This document shows positions 14,727 through 17,955 of a DNA stretch of 17,955 nucleotides, piece after piece. Source of the stretch: Cyanobacteria bacterium RUI128. GTDB taxonomy: Bacteria > Cyanobacteriota > Vampirovibrionia > Gastranaerophilales > Gastranaerophilaceae. The translations under genes were made by a program, and so were the position numbers. The stretch covers positions 1 to 17,955 of the forward strand of contig JAILHQ010000078.1 in NCBI GenBank assembly GCA_024695725.1. Direction: 5' to 3'. The notes under the pieces are model-generated. The model worked only from the letters and a program-made list of their open reading frames with translations, made no database searches and had not been told where the DNA came from. Numbering within the stretch: the first letter of the stretch is position 1; each line of letters opens with the position of its first letter.

Positions 14727-15794
14727 ATGGCAATTATTTCAGATGACGGTGATTTGGGGATAAAAAACTCCGAGAATAAGAAAAATCCTATAATAAAAAA
14801 TGAGTCTATTGAGTATGACAAAACTTTTGAAAATACCATTAGACCAAAAACTTTTGAAGATTATATAGGTCAGACTGCCTTAAAAGAAACCTTAAAAATA
14901 TCAATTGAGGCGGCAAAATTGAGAGAAAAACCTTTGGATCATCTTTTGTTCTACGGGCCTCCCGGGCTTGGGAAAACTACTCTTGCAGGGGTTATTGCAG
15001 AGCAAATGGGTGCGGATATTAAAATAACTTCTGCTCCGTCACTTGAGCGTCCTCGTGATATTATCGGGATATTGATGTCTTTAAAGGGCGGTGAAATTCT
15101 TTTTATTGATGAAATTCACAGACTCAATAAAGTTGCGGAAGAAATTCTTTATCCTGCTATGGAAGATTTTTCACTTGATATGACAACAGGTAAATCTCAG
15201 ACAGTCAAAACTTTGAGAGTACCTTTGCCGAAGTTTACTCTAATCGGTGCAACGACTAAAGCCGGTGAACTCTCAGGCCCGCTCAGAGACAGATTTGGGA
15301 TAATTCACAGATTGCAGTTCTATTCGATTGAAGAATTAACTCAGGTTATAAAACGCACGGCAGGAATTTTGGATATTAAAATAACCGAAGAAGGCGCTGT
15401 TTCTATCGCAAGACGCTCTCGCGGAACACCTCGTATTGCAAACAGACTTGTTAAACGCGTATCTGATTTTGCTTTGATTAAGTATGACGGGGTTATAACA
15501 GATGAGGTTGCCGATAATTCGTTAGATGTTCTCAATATTGACGAGTTTGGTCTGGATACGACTGACAGAGCGTTTTTAAATCTTATTATAGAAAAATATG
15601 ACGGTGGTCCTGTCGGGATAGAAACAATTGCGGCTGCTCTGAGTGAGGATGTGAGAACTTTAGAAGATGTCTGTGAACCGTATCTTTTGCAATCCGGACT
15701 ATTACAACGAACTCCACGGGGAAGAAAAGTATCACCTGAAGGTTACAGACACCTTGGCAAAAAATTAGACAGTTACCAACAAACTTTGTTTTAA
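14727..15794 (+). CDS. ruvB: Holliday junction branch-migration ATPase RuvB
   Basis: 355 residues. RuvB is the AAA+ hexameric motor that, with RuvA, drives branch migration of recombination junctions. After a short charged N-terminal extension (about 1-32) the family block starts at '[15 protein letters not shown]' (here [14 protein letters not shown]). Walker A GPPGLGKT is at 77-84, Walker B LFIDEIHR at 125-132, sensor 1 GATT at 174-177, and the arginine-finger segment PLRDRFG at about 185-191. Sensor 2 lies in [11 protein letters not shown]. The C-terminal winged helix ends with [16 protein letters not shown]. Everything needed for activity is present. RuvA and RuvC are not in the window. 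The start at 14727 follows an extended -10 box by six bases, which suggests a leaderless mRNA. The BFN gene follows after 83 bases with its own promoter. Confidence 0.97.
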   Translation: MAIISDDGDLGIKNSENKKNPIIKNESIEYDKTFENTIRPKTFEDYIGQTALKETLKISIEAAKLREKPLDHLLFYGPPGLGKTTLAGVIAEQMGADIKITSAPSLERPRDIIGILMSLKGGEILFIDEIHRLNKVAEEILYPAMEDFSLDMTTGKSQTVKTLRVPLPKFTLIGATTKAGELSGPLRDRFGIIHRLQFYSIEELTQVIKRTAGILDIKITEEGAVSIARRSRGTPRIANRLVKRVSDFALIKYDGVITDEVADNSLDVLNIDEFGLDTTDRAFLNLIIEKYDGGPVGIETIAAALSEDVRTLEDVCEPYLLQSGLLQRTPRGRKVSPEGYRHLGKKLDSYQQTLF

Positions 15795-15805
15795 TGCGTA
15801 ATAAA

Positions 15806-15834
15806 TTGTTGACAAAATTTATTTGTGGTACAAT
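15806..15834 (+). promoter_or_regulatory. Promoter of the BFN-domain gene
   Basis: TTGTTG (15806-15811) and an extended -10 TGGTACAAT (hexamer 15829-15834) are 17 bp apart. The predicted start is near 15841, giving a leader of about 37 nt with AGGG twelve bases before the ATG. A perfect TTGACA at 15809-15814 overlaps the -35 box but is only 14 bp from the -10 box. Confidence 0.55.
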
Positions 15835-15877
15835 GACTCTAAAGACGACTAGTTAAGACTTAGGGATAATATATAAG

Positions 15878-16384
15878 ATGATAGAAATGAAGGTTATGGG
15901 TATTGCGCTTGATACGCGATCAGGTTCTCCGATTGTGGTTCTCCACGATTTGGATAATCGCCGTGCATTGCCTATTTGGATTGGTTCAGCCGAAGCCAGT
16001 GCCATTATCCGTAAGATTGAAAAATTATCAGTTACCCGCCCTATGACTCACGATTTAGTCGTTGATATTGTGAAGAAAACAGGTTTCTCCGTTTCTAAAA
16101 TCGAAATTAATGATGTTGAAAAAGAAACTTATTACGCAACAATATATTTAACCAATAATGAAAAAGAAGTTGTTATTGATGCAAGACCATCTGATGCAAT
16201 TGCCGTTGCAATGAGAGCGGAAGCGCCGATATATGTTACGGCTAATGTGCTTATGAATGGTGCCGTATCAACAGATTCCGCAAGGGATGAAGAAGAAGCG
16301 GAAGAATTTAAAGATTTTATCCAAAGCATAAAACCGTCTGATTTTGAAAAATTAATCGATAAACACAGAGAATCAGACCAATAA
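15878..16384 (+). CDS. Bifunctional nuclease family protein (BFN/DUF151 domain)
   Basis: 168 residues. The BFN domain (formerly DUF151) fills residues about 1-135: 'MIEMKVMGIALDTRSGSPIVVLHDLDNRRALPIWIGSAEASAI', 'RPMTHDLVVDIVKKTGFSVSKIEIND', 'YYATIYL' and 'VIDARPSDAIAVAMRAEAPIYVTANVL'. The 'LPIWIG.AEA..I' and 'DARPSDAIA.A.R' blocks are family hallmarks. A few plant members have reported RNase and DNase activity; for most bacterial members the role is unknown. The tail (about 135-168) is acidic and resembles the short C-terminal segment seen in some bacterial members. The domain is small, cytoplasmic and widespread in bacteria. The start at 15878 is the first ATG; a second at 15887 would lose three residues. 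It has its own promoter and a terminator just after the stop. Confidence 0.9.
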   Translation: MIEMKVMGIALDTRSGSPIVVLHDLDNRRALPIWIGSAEASAIIRKIEKLSVTRPMTHDLVVDIVKKTGFSVSKIEINDVEKETYYATIYLTNNEKEVVIDARPSDAIAVAMRAEAPIYVTANVLMNGAVSTDSARDEEEAEEFKDFIQSIKPSDFEKLIDKHRESDQ

Positions 16385-16394
16385 AGACTTTTAT

Positions 16395-16463
16395 AGACAC
16401 CGGACTAAATACATAACATATATTATCTAATTTCTTAAGTTTACCCTGCCGGTGTCTTTTTTA
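16395..16463 (+). terminator. Terminator after the BFN gene, long loop
   Basis: AGACACCGG (16395-16403) is perfectly complementary to CCGGTGTCT (16449-16457), followed by TTTTTTATTTG. The 9-bp stem is G/C-rich in its core and the U-tract is good, but the 45-nt AT-rich loop is unusually long. It lies between convergent genes and could also slow transcription from the minus side, where the U-tract is weaker. Confidence 0.7.
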
Positions 16464-16470
16464 TTTGTGT

Positions 16471-17955
16471 TTATTTTTCTTTTATATACGAGGTTTCAAA
16501 CCTGTATGCTTCAAAAGTTTTTGAGAAGTGAGAAGCAGGTAAACCGGCTTTAATCTTTAATGAGTTTAAAAAATCCCGTTTATCAGGCAATTGTTCCCAT
16601 ACGGAAGGTAAATAAACTGCCTGATAGTTTCCGTCTCTGATAATAATTCCGTCAATATTCGGACGAATCTGGTTCAGCAAATCTTCTTCGTCTTTGAAAT
16701 GCATCTGTTTCGGAACAGAAAGAAGTGAAACGGCTATTTTCAAATCTTTTATTTCACCTTTTTCGACAGGTCTGAATCTTGTATCAGAGTACGCCGCATT
16801 TTGTGCATTTATTATAATGTCATCAATCAGCGGACGGTGCGGAATGATTGAACCTATACATCCTCTCAGGTTTCCGAATTTTTCCAGTGTGACAAAGACT
16901 GCTCCGTATTCTGACAGTACCTTAGGGTACACGATTTCGGCACTGTTTGTGTTCTTATTCTTAATTGAATCTTTACAGAGATTTATTATAAAATCGGAAT
17001 AATTTTCTTTTATAAATTCGTTTCTGTCACCTTCGTACAAGAACCAGCAGCCATATCCGACAACTCTGTCCCTTTCAAAAGTTGCATCACCCGAGTTCGC
17101 CATATCTATTCTTATAAGAGAATAATTCTTTTCGTTTGCAAACTGAATCAGCCCTAAAATTCCTGTTGCCCCGCAGGCAAGTTCGTGAGAAAAGTTGTTT
17201 GTCGTACAGGTTTCAATAAGTTGTGCCGTATAACCGTCAACTTTTTTTGCTCTGTCATCAGGCAAGTAATGACTTAAATCTGATGATATTACAAACCCGT
17301 TTTCAGGGTTAGGATAATAATAAGAAATTATTTTATAAACCTTGTCATAATCTTCTTTTCCGATTAGAACAGGAATTATTTTTACATCTTTAAATACGGT
17401 TTGAATGAACGGAATTTCCACTTCTATTGCGTGTTCCGGTGCGAGTGCGTTGTCATTGTATTTACCGCCGAATTTTGATATCAATTCTTTTGTTATCTCT
17501 TTATTTATGTTTATTTCTCCGAGCGGAGTTGCCCACGCATCATAACTCGTCAGGGCTATCCCTTCAAATGCGACTCTGTGTGCAGGTGCAAATATAAAGA
17601 TGTTTTTTAAATTTTTGTCCAGTTGGCTTATTCCCTCGTAAGCAAGTCTGCCTGAATATACTAACCCGGCATGTGGCACAATGACGGCACGGGTTGGGGT
17701 GATATAAGTGTTTTTACTGTTCTTTTTGAATTCGTTTATCTGGTTTTGGAGCTGAGTTTTATCAGCCGTATAAAACATTCCCGCAACGGAAGGTGATTTT
17801 GTTTTCTTTATTGAAAGTGAAATCTCGTTGTTGGCCGCTATTCTGTCAGTATCATTGTTTCCCATAAAGTATATTTCTCCATCTTTGTTATTTTGTTGCA
17901 CAGATATAAGTTCGTTTGCGTATACAGACGAGCTTATAAACAGTATCGATATAAA
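16471..17955 (-). CDS. MEMO1-AMMECR1 fusion (AmmeMemoRadiSam B+A), probable signal peptide, 5' end outside window
   Basis: 494 residues are visible; the frame is open to the window edge, so the true start lies beyond 17955. The visible N-terminus, FISILFISSSVYANELISVQ, looks like the core and cleavage region (VYA) of a signal peptide. A MEMO1 domain follows (about 56-310) with PHAG (H95), APAHR (H126), 'PEHAIEVEIPFIQ', 'SSDLSHY' and ELACG (C261). The two His and one Cys correspond to the metal site known in human MEMO1. An AMMECR1 domain (about 320-494) follows with the LRGCIGS motif (363-369). The two proteins, usually grouped with a radical-SAM enzyme, have no established reaction. No radical-SAM partner is in the window. 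An export role is inference. A GTG at 17901 could serve as start, but it would remove the hydrophobic leader. Confidence 0.85.
   Translation of the reverse strand, partial: FISILFISSSVYANELISVQQNNKDGEIYFMGNNDTDRIAANNEISLSIKKTKSPSVAGMFYTADKTQLQNQINEFKKNSKNTYITPTRAVIVPHAGLVYSGRLAYEGISQLDKNLKNIFIFAPAHRVAFEGIALTSYDAWATPLGEININKEITKELISKFGGKYNDNALAPEHAIEVEIPFIQTVFKDVKIIPVLIGKEDYDKVYKIISYYYPNPENGFVISSDLSHYLPDDRAKKVDGYTAQLIETCTTNNFSHELACGATGILGLIQFANEKNYSLIRIDMANSGDATFERDRVVGYGCWFLYEGDRNEFIKENYSDFIINLCKDSIKNKNTNSAEIVYPKVLSEYGAVFVTLEKFGNLRGCIGSIIPHRPLIDDIIINAQNAAYSDTRFRPVEKGEIKDLKIAVSLLSVPKQMHFKDEEDLLNQIRPNIDGIIIRDGNYQAVYLPSVWEQLPDKRDFLNSLKIKAGLPASHFSKTFEAYRFETSYIKEK

Noticed and set aside
15809..15814. 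TTGACA as the -35 box for the BFN gene
   Set aside because: It is only 14 bp from the TACAAT -10 box. TTGTTG at 15806 gives the normal 17 bp.
17899..17901. GTG 17901 as the real start of the MEMO-AMMECR1 gene
   Set aside because: The frame stays open upstream and encodes a convincing hydrophobic leader with a VYA cleavage-like site. The gene more likely starts beyond the window.
1..17955. CRISPR array, tRNA, rRNA, transposase or phage genes
   Set aside because: I looked for regular direct repeats, cloverleaf arms with CCA-type ends, and transposase motifs and saw none.

Overview
The window looks like chromosomal DNA of an AT-rich, anaerobic, fermenting bacterium. My best guess is the Gastranaerophilales / Vampirovibrionia ('Melainabacteria') branch next to Cyanobacteria. 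This is an inference from three things: the AT-rich codon use, an electron-bifurcating type [FeFe]-hydrogenase operon, and a protein at 608-1873 whose N-terminus ('MGMSSSQARLLTLT') and C-terminal coiled coil resemble families I associate with that group. A database search would be needed to confirm it. I see no rRNA, tRNA, CRISPR array, insertion sequence or phage module. Layout from left to right: (1) the C-terminal end of DNA-repair ATPase RecN (1-390). (2) A gap holding repeated GGGGTAAA words and two related 7-bp hairpins. (3) A minus-strand protein with coiled-coil ends and a beta-helical GLUG-type middle (608-1873), preceded by a leader rich in inverted repeats. (4) A complete chromosome-condensation operon, smc-scpA-scpB (2137-7109). 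(5) A minus-strand 23S rRNA uracil-C5 methyltransferase of the RlmD/RumA type (7373-8737). (6) A tightly packed hydrogenase operon hydC-hydB-hydA (8866-12995) closed by a strong terminator. (7) Two divergent genes of unknown function: a small basic protein (13139-13606, minus) and a one-membrane-span protein with an acidic tail (13815-14681, plus). (8) The Holliday-junction motor ruvB (14727-15794), then a bifunctional-nuclease (BFN/DUF151) protein (15878-16384). (9) A convergent MEMO1-AMMECR1 fusion protein that runs off the right edge (16471-17955, minus) and, unusually, appears to carry a signal peptide. How the genes work together: RecN, SMC-ScpAB and RuvB maintain, compact and repair the chromosome. 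HydABC would reoxidise NADH together with reduced ferredoxin and release H2, the usual outlet of a fermenting anaerobe. The HydE/F/G maturases needed to build the H-cluster are not in the window. Transcription signals are readable at several points. Most genes have Shine-Dalgarno sites, but rlmD and ruvB have an extended -10 box exactly 6 nt before the ATG, so their mRNAs may be leaderless. A short intergenic word, TWGGGGTAAAT, recurs across the window, and I saw no copy inside coding sequence. No complete new multi-gene system is evident. The best leads are the secreted-looking MEMO-AMMECR1 fusion, the flagellin-like layout of the GLUG protein, the intergenic word, and the twin hairpins after recN.
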